Below, one piece after another: positions 39,541 through 48,743 of a stretch of 64,000 nucleotides of DNA; positions within the stretch are counted from its first letter, which is position 1, and each line of letters opens with the position of its first letter. This DNA comes from Akkermansiaceae bacterium (GTDB lineage Bacteria > Verrucomicrobiota > Verrucomicrobiia > Verrucomicrobiales > Akkermansiaceae). The notes beneath the pieces are model-generated. The model did no database searches. It saw only the letters and a list, made by a program, of their open reading frames with translations, and had not been told where the DNA came from. The stretch spans positions 3,395,226 to 3,459,225 of the forward strand of contig CP059069.1 in NCBI GenBank assembly GCA_017798145.1. The letters run 5' to 3'. Made by a program: the position numbers and the translations under genes.

Positions 39541-40911
39541 ATGAAGCCCTGCACCACCGCGCTCGCCGCCCTCGCCCTATTTTCCGCCCTATCCGCCGCC
39601 AGCGCACAGGCGCCGCCCGCGGAGGAGTACCGTGATTTCGTAGGCAGCAACGGCAAGGTCATCCAGGCCGTCCTCATCGACAAGACGGAGGACAGCGCCA
39701 CCCTCTTGCTGCGCAACGGCCAGCGCGCCACCGTGCCGCTCGACAAGCTCAGCGATGCGGACAAGGGATACGTCGGCGCTTGGTCCAAGGAAAAGGCCGT
39801 GTTCCTGCAGAAGTGCATGAGCCTCTCCGTCGGCCAGCTCCTTGAGCTGCGCGGCTACGAGGCCTTCCCCTTCCGCCTCGACGGGAATTCCATTTTCATG
39901 GACGGGAAGCTCAACGGCAAGGAAGGGGCGTTCCTCATCGATACCGGCGCGGGCACCAGCCTGCTCCACATCCCGTTTGCGGAGGCGGCCGGTTGCAAGG
40001 TCGGGGAGCTGGACCAGATCATACGCGGGGTGGCGGGCGAGGCTCCCGCCGGCTTCACCGATGTCCCCACCATCTCCTTCGGGGAGTCCGTTTTCAAGGG
40101 CACCACCATGCTCGCCACGGATCTGACCAACGGCCTCGACAAGCCGGAACAGCTCAACAAGCAGGCCATCCTCGGGGCGGAGCTGATGAGCCAGCTCGAT
40201 GCGGTCATTTCCTATCCGGAGCGCCGCATTTTCCTGCGTCCCGACAAATCCGACGGCGCGGAGGTCGATGCCACGGATGAATCCGCCCTTGCCTTCCGGC
40301 TTTTCAAAACCACGGACAAGAAGATCTACCGTGGCGAGATCACCTCCAAGACCCCCACCGTCATCACCCTCACGCTGGTCGGGGGGAAAACCCTGCAGCT
40401 GCCGATTTCTCGGCTCTCCCCGGAGGATGCGAAATATGCGAACAACTGGAGCGAGGCCTCCGCGTTTTTCCTGAAACATTGCCAGAGCCTCACCATCCAG
40501 GAACTCCTGACCCTGCGGAAATACCAATCATTCGAATACAAGCGCGAGGGCAACCACATTTTCGTGGACGGCACCCTCAACGACAACCCCGTGACCTACA
40601 TGGTCGATACCGGAGCGGACAGCAGCCTGCTGCACCTCAAGGCCGCCAACGACAATGCCTGCGAGGTCGGGCCCATGGATCAGGAGGTCATGGGGATAGG
40701 CGGGAGGGCGCCCGCCGCCGTTGCGAACATCAAGAAGCTCACCATGGGCGATGCCGTCCTGACGAACCGCAAGGTGCTCACCACGGATCTGAACCGCTTC
40801 AGTCCGGACAAGGAGCTGAGCTACGTCGGGCTTTTCGGCGCGGACTTCATGCGCGAGCTTGATGCCGTCATCACCTACCGCGAGAAACGGATTTTCCTCA
40901 TCCAGCGTTGA
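39541..40911 (+). CDS. Exported protein with two SHD1-retropepsin tandem units
   Basis: A 456-residue protein with a signal peptide (MKPCTTALAALALFSALSAASA) built as an internal duplication. Unit 1 has an SHD1-like module (YRDFVGSNGKVIQAVLI...VPLDKLSDADKGYV), then a retropepsin-like domain with IDTGAGTSLLH and the closing GAELMSQLDAVISYPERRIF. Unit 2 repeats this: FRLFKTTDKKIYRGEI...LPISRLSPEDAKY, then VDTGADSSLLH and GADFMRELDAVITYREKRIF. Retropepsins act as dimers, each half giving one Asp-Thr-Gly. Two halves in one chain could form a pseudo-dimer like pepsin. The ATG at 39541 opens the signal peptide; an upstream GTG overlapping the preceding stop is less likely. Confidence 0.85.
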   Translation: MKPCTTALAALALFSALSAASAQAPPAEEYRDFVGSNGKVIQAVLIDKTEDSATLLLRNGQRATVPLDKLSDADKGYVGAWSKEKAVFLQKCMSLSVGQLLELRGYEAFPFRLDGNSIFMDGKLNGKEGAFLIDTGAGTSLLHIPFAEAAGCKVGELDQIIRGVAGEAPAGFTDVPTISFGESVFKGTTMLATDLTNGLDKPEQLNKQAILGAELMSQLDAVISYPERRIFLRPDKSDGAEVDATDESALAFRLFKTTDKKIYRGEITSKTPTVITLTLVGGKTLQLPISRLSPEDAKYANNWSEASAFFLKHCQSLTIQELLTLRKYQSFEYKREGNHIFVDGTLNDNPVTYMVDTGADSSLLHLKAANDNACEVGPMDQEVMGIGGRAPAAVANIKKLTMGDAVLTNRKVLTTDLNRFSPDKELSYVGLFGADFMRELDAVITYREKRIFLIQR

Positions 40912-40916
40912 GCCGC

Positions 40917-41231
40917 TCAGAAACCCAGCTTCCGCTTCTTCGGCTCCCGGTTGAGCTTCTCGCATGCCAGCTTGCAGAGTTCCAGCACGATGGGCTCGCA
41001 GATCTCGTAGAACACCCCGGTCCCGCGTTTTTCCCGCGATAGCAGCCCGGCCTCGTGGAGCACGCGGAGCTGCCGCGATATGTTTGCCTGCGTGACGTGA
41101 AGCGCCTCCACCAGCTCCCCGACGCTGCGCTCCCCGTCCTTCAGCTCCTGCAGGAGGGCAAGGCGCGTGGGCTCCGAAAATGCGCGGAAAAACGACGCCA
41201 CCCGCCCGAGGTCTGACAAATCCAGTTTCAT
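40917..41231 (-). CDS. ArsR-family transcriptional repressor
   Basis: A 104-residue winged-helix regulator (FRAFSEPTRLALLQEL, then VGELVEALHVTQANISRQLRVLHEAGLLS). Cys78, Cys86 and Cys90 lie in the last helix (YEICEP...LELCKLAC). No ELCVCDL metal site is present, so C-terminal cysteines could sense a thiol-reactive or persulfide signal. It is divergent from the rhodanese / MBL-rhodanese / TauE genes, with a palindrome between, which fits local repression like BigR/SqrR, although the Cys positions differ from those proteins. The start at 41231 is chosen; an ATG at 41270 would add 13 residues. Confidence 0.85.
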   Translation of the reverse strand: MKLDLSDLGRVASFFRAFSEPTRLALLQELKDGERSVGELVEALHVTQANISRQLRVLHEAGLLSREKRGTGVFYEICEPIVLELCKLACEKLNREPKKRKLGF

Positions 41232-41276
41232 CGACGCAAAGATATCCGGATTTTTCGCTTGCGCAAACATAATCGT

Positions 41277-41292
41277 ATGCGCATATTCGCAT
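41277..41292. promoter_or_regulatory. Candidate ArsR operator palindrome
   Basis: ATGCGCATATTCGCAT is a 16-bp inverted repeat with half-sites ATGCG / CGCAT around ATAT and two non-palindromic positions. It lies just upstream of the rhodanese ATG at 41296 and between the two divergent genes, where an autoregulating ArsR repressor would block both. Confidence 0.6.
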
Positions 41293-41295
41293 GAA

Positions 41296-41823
41296 ATGAA
41301 AATAGAAGCAAAGGAATTGGAGGCCGCCCTCGAAGCGGGCCGGGTCAGGTTGGTGGATGTGCGCACCCCCGCGGAGTTCGGGGAGCTGCATATCGAGGGC
41401 TCCGAGCTGATGCCGCTGGACAGGCTGGATGCGGATCGCCTCAAGGGCGGCGGGCGGGAATGCGTCATCGTGTGCCGGTCGGGCAAGCGAGCGGCTCAGG
41501 CAAGGGAAAAGCTGGAGGCCGCAGGCTGCGAACGGATCCGGATCCTTGAGGGAGGTGTGCAGGCATGGGAGCAGGCGGGCCTGCCGGTGAAGCGTGGCAA
41601 GGCCGCCGTTTCCCTGGAGAGGCAGGTCAGGATTGCGGCGGGGCTGCTGGTGCTGCTTGGCGTAACCCTTGGCACCTTCGTCCATCCGGGTTTCCACGGC
41701 ATCGCCGCTTTCGTAGGCGCCGGGCTGACCTTCGCGGGCATCACCGACTGGTGCGGGATGGGCATGCTGCTTGCCCGCGCCCCGTGGAACCAAGGCGCGG
41801 CTCAGCAATCCTGCTCCCTCTGA
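41296..41823 (+). CDS. Rhodanese with C-terminal DUF2892 membrane domain
   Basis: A 175-residue single-domain rhodanese (residues 1-97) joined to a two-helix membrane domain (about 108-165). The active-site loop is CRSGKRA with Cys60, and the opening VRLVDVRTPAEF is typical. The membrane part (IAAGLLVLLGVTLG, then GAGLTFAGITDWCGMGMLLA) is the DUF2892 / YgaP-like module. Such proteins carry persulfide sulfur at the membrane. This is the first gene of the sulfur unit, 19 bp ahead of the MBL-rhodanese. The ATG directly follows the operator-like palindrome. Confidence 0.9.
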   Translation: MKIEAKELEAALEAGRVRLVDVRTPAEFGELHIEGSELMPLDRLDADRLKGGGRECVIVCRSGKRAAQAREKLEAAGCERIRILEGGVQAWEQAGLPVKRGKAAVSLERQVRIAAGLLVLLGVTLGTFVHPGFHGIAAFVGAGLTFAGITDWCGMGMLLARAPWNQGAAQQSCSL

Positions 41824-41842
41824 GACCCAACCAAACGACACC

Positions 41843-43273
41843 ATGTTCCTCAGGCAAATCACGGATCCCGCGCTCGCTCAGAACGCATACCTCATCGGCT
41901 GCCAGCGGACAGGCGAAGCCTTGGTCATTGACCCCGAGCGCGATGTGGACCGCTATCTTGAAGCCGCCCGCAACAACGGGCTGAGGCTGATCGCGGTGGC
42001 GGACACGCACATCCATGCGGATTACCTCAGCGGTGCCCGGGAGCTGGTGGAGCGCCACGGCGCGCGCGGATACTTTTCCAAGGAAGGCGGCGAAGACTGG
42101 CAGTTCGAGTGGGCCAAGGGGCTCGATGGCGTGACCATGCTCGGCGACGGCGATGTCTTCCGCATCGGCAACATCGGGATCAAGGCGCTGCTGACCCCGG
42201 GGCACACCCCGGAGCACATGAGCTTCCTTGTGACGGACACCGGCGGCGGGGCGAGCGAACCGATGGCCATCGCCAGCGGGGATTTCCTTTTCGTGGGCGA
42301 TGTTGGCCGCCCCGACCTGCTGGAGAGTGCGGCGGGCCAAGCAGGCCTGATGGAGCCTTCGGCAAAGGCGCTTTACGAAAGCCTGCGGGGCACCGCGGCA
42401 CTGCCAGGTTTCCTCCAGGTGCTTCCGGCACATGGTGCGGGCAGTGCGTGCGGCAAGGCGCTCGGCTCGGTGCCCACCAGCGTGCTCGACTACGAGCGCC
42501 ACAACAACGCGGCCTTCCGCCAGGCGCTCGAAGGCGGCGAAGGGGATTTCGTGAAAACGATACTCGAAGGCCAGCCCGAGCCGCCCCTCTACTTCGCACG
42601 GATGAAACGCGACAACCGCCTCGGCCCGCCCCTGCTCGTTGGAGGGATGATGCCGCAGCCGGCCAGGATCGGGGCTGCCGATCTCGATGCATGGGTGGGG
42701 CGTCCCGGAAGGGCAATCCTCGACCTGAGGACGGACCGTGCAGCTTTCATGGCCCGCCATGTGAAGGGGGCGCTGTTTACACCAGCAAGCGGCGTCCACC
42801 TTTCCGCAGCCGCAGGCTCCTATCTCGCCGAGGGCGACGAGATCCTGCTTCTGTTAGATGATGGTGCCGGGCTGGGGCTTGCCGTCCGGCAAATGATCCG
42901 GATCGGTCTCGACCGTGTGGCGGCATGGATGCCCGTCTCGGAAGCGCTGTCTGCGGACAGGCACATTGGATCGATACGCCGGATTCCAAGCGCTGATCTT
43001 GCGGGGGAAATTTCAGGCCATCCCGGTGCGGCCGTGCTCGATGTCCGGGGTGCGGGCGAATTCGCTGCCGGGCATGTGGTTGGTGCGGCGCACATCGCGC
43101 ACACCCGCCTCGCTTCCGGGAAAAATGAAATCCCGGAAGGCAGGCCCTTGTTCGTCCACTGCGGCAGCGGGATGCGCGCCTCGATGGCTTGCGCGTACCT
43201 CGCCCACCAGGGACATGACGTCGTGCATGTTGACGGGGATTTCGGAGATATCGCGGAATCCCTGAGGCAATGA
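41843..43273 (+). CDS. MBL-fold persulfide dioxygenase-like protein with two rhodanese domains
   Basis: A 476-residue enzyme of the ETHE1/BLH type. The N-terminal MBL fold (1-240) has THIHADY (56-61 region), PGHTPEH, GDFLFVGDVGRPDL and LPAHGAGSACG, so the mononuclear iron ligands of persulfide dioxygenases are conserved. Two rhodanese domains follow. The first (about 280-370) has no Cys in its loop and is probably structural. The second (about 385-476) has HCGSGMRAS with an intact Cys. In this family glutathione persulfide is oxidised to sulfite and passed on by rhodanese. The gene overlaps the downstream exporter by 4 bp. Confidence 0.9.
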   Translation: MFLRQITDPALAQNAYLIGCQRTGEALVIDPERDVDRYLEAARNNGLRLIAVADTHIHADYLSGARELVERHGARGYFSKEGGEDWQFEWAKGLDGVTMLGDGDVFRIGNIGIKALLTPGHTPEHMSFLVTDTGGGASEPMAIASGDFLFVGDVGRPDLLESAAGQAGLMEPSAKALYESLRGTAALPGFLQVLPAHGAGSACGKALGSVPTSVLDYERHNNAAFRQALEGGEGDFVKTILEGQPEPPLYFARMKRDNRLGPPLLVGGMMPQPARIGAADLDAWVGRPGRAILDLRTDRAAFMARHVKGALFTPASGVHLSAAAGSYLAEGDEILLLLDDGAGLGLAVRQMIRIGLDRVAAWMPVSEALSADRHIGSIRRIPSADLAGEISGHPGAAVLDVRGAGEFAAGHVVGAAHIAHTRLASGKNEIPEGRPLFVHCGSGMRASMACAYLAHQGHDVVHVDGDFGDIAESLRQ

Positions 43274-44013
43274 ACCCGCTTGTCATCTCAGGAGCCCTTG
43301 CCATAGGTCTCTCGCTCGGCCTCACAGGTGCGGGTGGCAGCATACTGACCGTGCCTGTGCTGGTCTATCTTGCCGGGCTTCCGCCGGATGAGGCGGTCGG
43401 GGTGAGCCTTTTTGTCGTGGGGGCCGCAGCCCTTGTCGGGGCGCTGCAGCGCTGGAGAAGCGGTGATTTCCACCCGCAGGCCGCGCTGATCTTCGGCGGT
43501 GCCGGGATGCTTGGTGCGGCGGCGGGTGCACGCTTCACCCCGCTCGTTCCAGGTGCGGTGCTGATGGGGCTGTTTGCCATCCTGATGATCGTGGTGGCCA
43601 TCGGGATGCTCTTGGGAAAGGACGGCCAGGTAGCCCCGCTGCCCGAGTGCAAACCCGCCCGCTGCCTGCTGGCAGGCGGCGCCACCGGGGTGCTTACAGG
43701 TTTCGTCGGGGTAGGGGGCGGGTTCGTGCTCGTCCCCGCGATGATGCGTTTCGCCAGGCTGCCGCTGCCGATGGCGGCCGGTACCTCGCTGGCGGTGATC
43801 GCCGCGAATTCAATTTCCGGAGGGATTTCGCACCTGCCCTCGGTTGCCGGCCACTGGCCTCTTGCCGCGATGTTCGCCGCTTTTGCCGCAGCGGGCGTCC
43901 TGCTTGGGAAGCGCCTCTCGGAGAAGCTGCCGGCGAGGGCGATGCGCCAGGGATTCGCGGTGATGGTTCTGCTGGCGGGAGGGTTTGTCCTCTACCGCAG
44001 CCTGGCCGGATGA
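43270..44013 (+). CDS. TauE/SafE-family sulfite/sulfonate exporter
   Basis: A 247-residue integral membrane protein with about eight helices in two similar halves, each opening with a Gly-rich motif (LGLTGAGGSILTVPVL near the start and GFVGVGGGFVLVPAM near residue 150). These are the TauE/SafE (DUF81) signatures. Export of sulfite made by the upstream dioxygenase is the natural inference. The ATGA overlap with the upstream stop indicates translational coupling. Confidence 0.9.
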   Translation: MNPLVISGALAIGLSLGLTGAGGSILTVPVLVYLAGLPPDEAVGVSLFVVGAAALVGALQRWRSGDFHPQAALIFGGAGMLGAAAGARFTPLVPGAVLMGLFAILMIVVAIGMLLGKDGQVAPLPECKPARCLLAGGATGVLTGFVGVGGGFVLVPAMMRFARLPLPMAAGTSLAVIAANSISGGISHLPSVAGHWPLAAMFAAFAAAGVLLGKRLSEKLPARAMRQGFAVMVLLAGGFVLYRSLAG

Positions 44014-44097
44014 AGAGGGATTCTTTGCAGGAACCGGGCTTTATGTTTGCCTGATTGCGCCCTGATTCCCAAGGTTTGCCCTAACCTCGACAAACCC

Positions 44098-46137
44098 ATG
44101 CCGACCTACCTGACCCCGCTTGCCGGATTGCTTGGCCTTTGCCTCGCAGCATCCCTGTTTTTCACGATCAAGAAACAAAGTGCCGGCGGTGGGCTTGCCG
44201 AAGCGATCTCGTTGAAGATCCAGAGGGGTGCGATGGTTTTCATGAAGCGAGAGTTCATGCTCATTGCCGCATTCTCGGTGATGCTTGGCGGGGCGCTGTT
44301 CCTCTTCCAGGACAAGGCCTACGGCGGTGCGCAGGCGGTCGCGTTTTTCATGGGCTGCGTGGCATCGTCCGCAGCCGGTTTCATCGGGATGAAAACCGCC
44401 ACCCTCGCCAATGTCCGCACCACCGTCGCGGCCAACGAATCGGGCGCCCCCAAGGGGCTCAAGATCGCCTTCTCCGGCGGTGCGGTGATGGGGCTGACGG
44501 TTGCGGCAATGGGACTTCTCGGCCTGGGGACTTTGTTCCTGGTTTTCTCCGGCAACTTGCATCTTCCGGAAATCCTGGAGGGCTTTGCGATGGGCGCCTC
44601 GCTCGTCGCGCTCTTCTACCGGGTCGGCGGCGGGATTTTCACCAAGGCGGCCGATGTCGGCACGGATCTCGTCGGCAAGGTGGAGGCGGGGATCCCGGAG
44701 GACGACCCGCGCAATCCCGGGGTCATCGCGGACAACGTGGGTGACAATGTCGGCGATGTGGCGGGGATGGGCTCGGACATCTTCGAGTCCTACTGCGGAG
44801 CGCAGATCGCGACCGTGGCCATCGCCGCCTCGGCAGGTGTCGCTGCGGCATCCTACGGTGCGGAGTCCAAGGAAATCCTGCTCCAGTTTCCCTTCATCCT
44901 GACCACTGCGGGGATCATTTGCTCTGCGCTGGGCATCGTGATCGTGAATCTCTTTGCGGACAAAAACCCGGCGCGGGCGCTGCGGACGGGCACGATCGCG
45001 GCGGCGGTTCTGTTTGTGATCGCCGCCTTCGGGCTGACGAAGTTTCTTGGCCTCAGCCAGATGCTTGCCGGCGCGGTTCTGTGCGGATCTCTGGGCGGGA
45101 TATTGATCGGCCTCATCACGGAGCATTACACCGGAGGGAAGCCTGTCCGCACGATTGCCGCGCAGGGTGAGACCGGTGTCGCCACGCTCATCATCTGCGG
45201 CCTCTCGGTGGGTCTGCAATCCGTCGTCCTGCCTGTCCTGACCATCGCCGCGACGCTCTATGGTGCGTATGAATTCGCCGGTCTCTACGGAGTCGGTCTC
45301 GCCGCGATCGGGATGCTTGGCACGGTCGGCATGACCATGGCCATCGATGCCTACGGCCCCATCGCGGACAATGCGGGCGGGATTGCGCAGATGGCGGATA
45401 TGGGAGAGGAAACGCGGGCGATCACAGACAGCCTTGATGTGGTGGGCAACACCACTGCGGCCATCGGGAAAGGCTTTGCGATCGGTGCCGCAGGGCTTGC
45501 GGCGCTGGCGCTCATCACCGCGTTCATCCAGAAGACGGGGATCAGCCTCGATCTCGCCGCGCCGGATTCTCTGCGCTATTTCTTCGTCGGCCTGCTCATC
45601 GGTGGGGCGGTGCCATTTTACAACGGATCGCTCACCATGGATGCCGTGGGAAAAGCGGCGGGCAGGATGATTGGGGAAATCCGCCGCCAGTTCCGAGAGG
45701 AACCGGGCATCCTGGAGGGAACGGTTGAGCCGGATAGCGATCGCTGCATAGACATCGCCACCAAGGCGGCGACCCGCGCCATGGTGGGGCCGGCGCTGCT
45801 TGCGGTGGGCACGCCGCTGGTGGTGGGGTTCGGCTTCGAGTGGATGGGGGCGGAAGGGGCGCAGGCTGGGGCCAAGACCCTCGCCGGGACGCTCATCGGG
45901 GCGCTGCTAGGCTGTGTCTTCCTTGCCCTGTTCATGTCGAATGCGGGCGGTGCTTGGGACAACGCCAAGAAATACGTCGAGGAAGGCCACCACGGCGGTA
46001 AGGGCTCGGAACCGCATTCCGCTTGCGTGGTGGGCGACACCGTCGGCGATCCCCTGAAAGACACTTCCGGCCCGTCGATGAATATCCTGATCAACGTGAT
46101 GTCCATCGTCAGCCTGGTGATCGCCGGGCTGCTGTAG
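44098..46137 (+). CDS. hppA: Membrane-bound ion-translocating pyrophosphatase
   Basis: A 679-residue integral membrane enzyme that couples pyrophosphate hydrolysis to H+ or Na+ pumping. About 16 helices are visible. The pyrophosphate site is [21 protein letters not shown] with the following GSDIFESY, and the C-terminal [10 protein letters not shown] and [15 protein letters not shown] complete it. [11 protein letters not shown] has Ala and Gly where K+-independent enzymes have Lys and Thr, so this one belongs to the K+-dependent class by the established signature. Whether it pumps Na+ or H+ cannot be settled by eye. The ATG at 44098 is used for the family's N-terminal helix. It stands alone, convergent with the lectin pseudokinase. 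Confidence 0.94.
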   Translation: MPTYLTPLAGLLGLCLAASLFFTIKKQSAGGGLAEAISLKIQRGAMVFMKREFMLIAAFSVMLGGALFLFQDKAYGGAQAVAFFMGCVASSAAGFIGMKTATLANVRTTVAANESGAPKGLKIAFSGGAVMGLTVAAMGLLGLGTLFLVFSGNLHLPEILEGFAMGASLVALFYRVGGGIFTKAADVGTDLVGKVEAGIPEDDPRNPGVIADNVGDNVGDVAGMGSDIFESYCGAQIATVAIAASAGVAAASYGAESKEILLQFPFILTTAGIICSALGIVIVNLFADKNPARALRTGTIAAAVLFVIAAFGLTKFLGLSQMLAGAVLCGSLGGILIGLITEHYTGGKPVRTIAAQGETGVATLIICGLSVGLQSVVLPVLTIAATLYGAYEFAGLYGVGLAAIGMLGTVGMTMAIDAYGPIADNAGGIAQMADMGEETRAITDSLDVVGNTTAAIGKGFAIGAAGLAALALITAFIQKTGISLDLAAPDSLRYFFVGLLIGGAVPFYNGSLTMDAVGKAAGRMIGEIRRQFREEPGILEGTVEPDSDRCIDIATKAATRAMVGPALLAVGTPLVVGFGFEWMGAEGAQAGAKTLAGTLIGALLGCVFLALFMSNAGGAWDNAKKYVEEGHHGGKGSEPHSACVVGDTVGDPLKDTSGPSMNILINVMSIVSLVIAGLL

Positions 46138-46142
46138 TGCGG

Positions 46143-48620
46143 CTAATTGCCGCCGAGGGATTCCAGCCATGCATCGAGGTCGCCGGCTTCCCTGATGGAG
46201 CCGGTGATTTCCTCCTCCAGCCTGGTTTGGCCTGCGGACTTGGCCTTTGCTGCGATCTCGGCGAGCTTGGATACGTAGGCATCGCGGATGGTTGTGGCGG
46301 AGGCGGTGAACTGCTTGTCGATCTCCGCCTGCTTTTCCACATGATAGTTCGCCAGTTTCAGGGTTTCGGTGGAGTAGGCGATTTCATCGGATCGCATGTC
46401 TTCGACGATGAGGCGGTTGTCCCTCACGCATTGCTTGATGCGCTCCACATGGGGGGCCCATTCCGCCTGGCCGCTCTTGTTGAGGTTGCGCAGGAAAGAG
46501 TCCAGATCCCATGTGAGTTTCTTGGAATTCGCGGCGATGGCCTCGTCGCGTTTGGCAGCCGCCGCATCCACAACCTCCTTGGCGCGGGCAAGGAGCGCTG
46601 CGGTCTCCACGCCGGGATCCGGCGTGGGGGTGGCTTCCGTTTTGGGATCCTTGCTCCACTCGATGATGAAACCGGATGCCTCCTCTTCCCTGTCCAGGCC
46701 GTCCCAGCCGCCGCCGGGGCGGATGGAGAGGGCGGAGTTCCCGTCGCTTGCGGAGGCATCGTCCGCCCACTGTGCGAAAACCCATGGTTCACCGGTGGAC
46801 CATTGCCAGAGGTTGCCTTCGAGGGAGCCGCCGAGCCAGATATGCGAATCCTTGTCCAGCCGGGAAGTCAGCTTCCTGAGGTTGTCCGCCTCCTCTTCGT
46901 TGGAAACGACAAGCAGGTGCCCTCCGGCGCTTTCCGCGAGGCCGCGAGCGAGATCCCAGCTGAGCGGGCGTGGGACATGGAGATAGTGGCGCTCTCCGAA
47001 GGCGACGGTGCCGGGCGGGAAAAGCGGAGCGGGCTGGGACATGGATTTTGCGGTGGCGGCCAGCTGGGATTCCAGTTTCCCGGGATTCGATCCGTCGCGG
47101 TGCCACTGGATGATGAAAGGAAGCTGCGAGCCGACTCCGTCCGCTGCGACGGTGCCCGCGTTTCCAAGCGAGAGGCTTTGTCCGCTGCCCGAAGATGCCG
47201 CGCCGCCTTCCCAGATGGATCCGGTGACCGACACCCATGTGTTTTCCCCTGCGGATGAAACGCCGATCCATGCGGCCTTGCCCTTTGCGACCGCGTCAAA
47301 GAGCCATGCGGTGTCCGCCTCATTTGCGGGAACGGACAGATGACCGCCGTGCCCTTCCGCGAACCATGCGGCATCCGCCCAGCTCATCGGCTTGGAAACG
47401 AAAAGGTAATCGCTCTCGCCGCGGCTGATGCTGCCTGCTGGCATTTCCGTGCGTGTGCCGGATGCGAGGCTGGAGCGCAGGCGCTCCAGGGATTCCATGG
47501 CGCTCTCCGTTTCCTTGGGAGCTTCAAATTGCTGTTCCGGCCTATCCTGGGGGACAAGGCGCTGATCCCTGACCTTCTGGATCGCGGCCTCCGCAAGTGC
47601 CCTCTCTTTCTTGGCTGCCTCATGCTTGGCGATGATCTCCTGGTTTTCCCGTTCGCGGGCAGCCCGCACCTTGCCGAGCAGCTGCCATGTCAGGTGGATG
47701 CCGAAGAGGAGGCCGACGATGATGACCAGGTTCCTCAGCAGCTTCCAATCGAAGCCGACCTTGCCGGATGGCAGGGGCGTTGCCTCCGAGCCAGCCGGGG
47801 ACGGCTCGCGACCCTGAGCCTTGGGCAAGGCCGCGAGTTTTGATTTTCCCGCTTCCGCAGCCTTTTTGAGGGATGCATGGAGGGCACCCACATCGGCCAT
47901 CCGCTTCGCCGGATCGGGATCTGTCGCCTGTTTCCACACGGCATCGATTTCGGGACGGCAGACGCCGAGCTCCGATGGGGCGCGGGCATCTGCGCGGTGG
48001 CGCCGCCCGGTGATAAGCTCATAGAAGACGGCTGCAGCGGAGTATACATCCGATTGAGGGCTGCCCGCCGATGGATCGGCAAGCACCTCGGGAGCGGCGC
48101 AGGCTGTGGTGATGTCGTCTGCGGCATCTTCCTGGGTGGAATAGGCCAGCCCGAAGTTCCCGATCTTTGGCTCCGCCTTTTGGTTCAGCAGGACGCATGA
48201 GGGGCAGAAGTGACCGTGGGAGATCCCCTTTTCATGGGCATGGGCGAGTCCATTGCAAATCCCTGCCATGAGCAACATGGCTTGGTCGAACTCGACCGCC
48301 GCGCCCCTGGTGGAGCGTGCGAGCGATTTGCCCGGCACGAACTCCATGACGAGATAGGGCATTCCCCCAACGGTGCCGGAATCGAAGATGCTGATCAGGT
48401 TCGGATGCTTGAGGCCTGCCGCGAGGCTTGCCTTGCTTTCGAACGCATCGAGGGATTCGGGGTTGAGGAGTTTGATGGCAACCTGCCTGTCCAGCGACTT
48501 CTGGGTCGCGAAATATACCGCCCCATGCCGGTTCCCGGAAATTTTCGCCGTAAAACCGTATCCCGGCAGCAGGGAACTCATCGACTCCGGAGCCGGTGCA
48601 TTGAATGGTGTCTCTGTCAT
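46143..48620 (-). CDS. Membrane pseudokinase with two extracytoplasmic C-type-lectin-like domains
   Basis: An 825-residue fusion. Residues 20-260 are a Hanks-kinase fold with Lys50 (VAIK), but the catalytic loop is HGHFCPSC (135-142; Asp to His, Asn to Cys) and DFG is NFG (155-157), so phosphotransfer is very unlikely. APE is kept (AAPEVL). One membrane helix is at about 293-312, then a charged coiled segment to 385. Two C-type-lectin-like domains follow, about 404-508 (SWADAAWFAEGHGGHLSV...WIGVSS...FIIQW) and 541-657 (SWDLARGLAESAGGHLLVVSNEEE...WLGGS...GEPWVFAQWADD...FIIEW), then a helical tail of about 165 residues. It looks like a ligand-sensing receptor with a dead kinase. The sigma/anti-sigma pair lies upstream on the same strand. 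Confidence 0.85.
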   Translation of the reverse strand: MTETPFNAPAPESMSSLLPGYGFTAKISGNRHGAVYFATQKSLDRQVAIKLLNPESLDAFESKASLAAGLKHPNLISIFDSGTVGGMPYLVMEFVPGKSLARSTRGAAVEFDQAMLLMAGICNGLAHAHEKGISHGHFCPSCVLLNQKAEPKIGNFGLAYSTQEDAADDITTACAAPEVLADPSAGSPQSDVYSAAAVFYELITGRRHRADARAPSELGVCRPEIDAVWKQATDPDPAKRMADVGALHASLKKAAEAGKSKLAALPKAQGREPSPAGSEATPLPSGKVGFDWKLLRNLVIIVGLLFGIHLTWQLLGKVRAARERENQEIIAKHEAAKKERALAEAAIQKVRDQRLVPQDRPEQQFEAPKETESAMESLERLRSSLASGTRTEMPAGSISRGESDYLFVSKPMSWADAAWFAEGHGGHLSVPANEADTAWLFDAVAKGKAAWIGVSSAGENTWVSVTGSIWEGGAASSGSGQSLSLGNAGTVAADGVGSQLPFIIQWHRDGSNPGKLESQLAATAKSMSQPAPLFPPGTVAFGERHYLHVPRPLSWDLARGLAESAGGHLLVVSNEEEADNLRKLTSRLDKDSHIWLGGSLEGNLWQWSTGEPWVFAQWADDASASDGNSALSIRPGGGWDGLDREEEASGFIIEWSKDPKTEATPTPDPGVETAALLARAKEVVDAAAAKRDEAIAANSKKLTWDLDSFLRNLNKSGQAEWAPHVERIKQCVRDNRLIVEDMRSDEIAYSTETLKLANYHVEKQAEIDKQFTASATTIRDAYVSKLAEIAAKAKSAGQTRLEEEITGSIREAGDLDAWLESLGGN

Positions 48621-48743
48621 GGGAAAGGGCGGACGGGCGGACACTCCATCATCCACCCACTCGGCAGGAAGCACAAAATTTGCCGGAATGGGGTATTCAC
48701 GAAAAAAACCGCATTAGGTTGAATTCGACCGATGGCATGCCGC

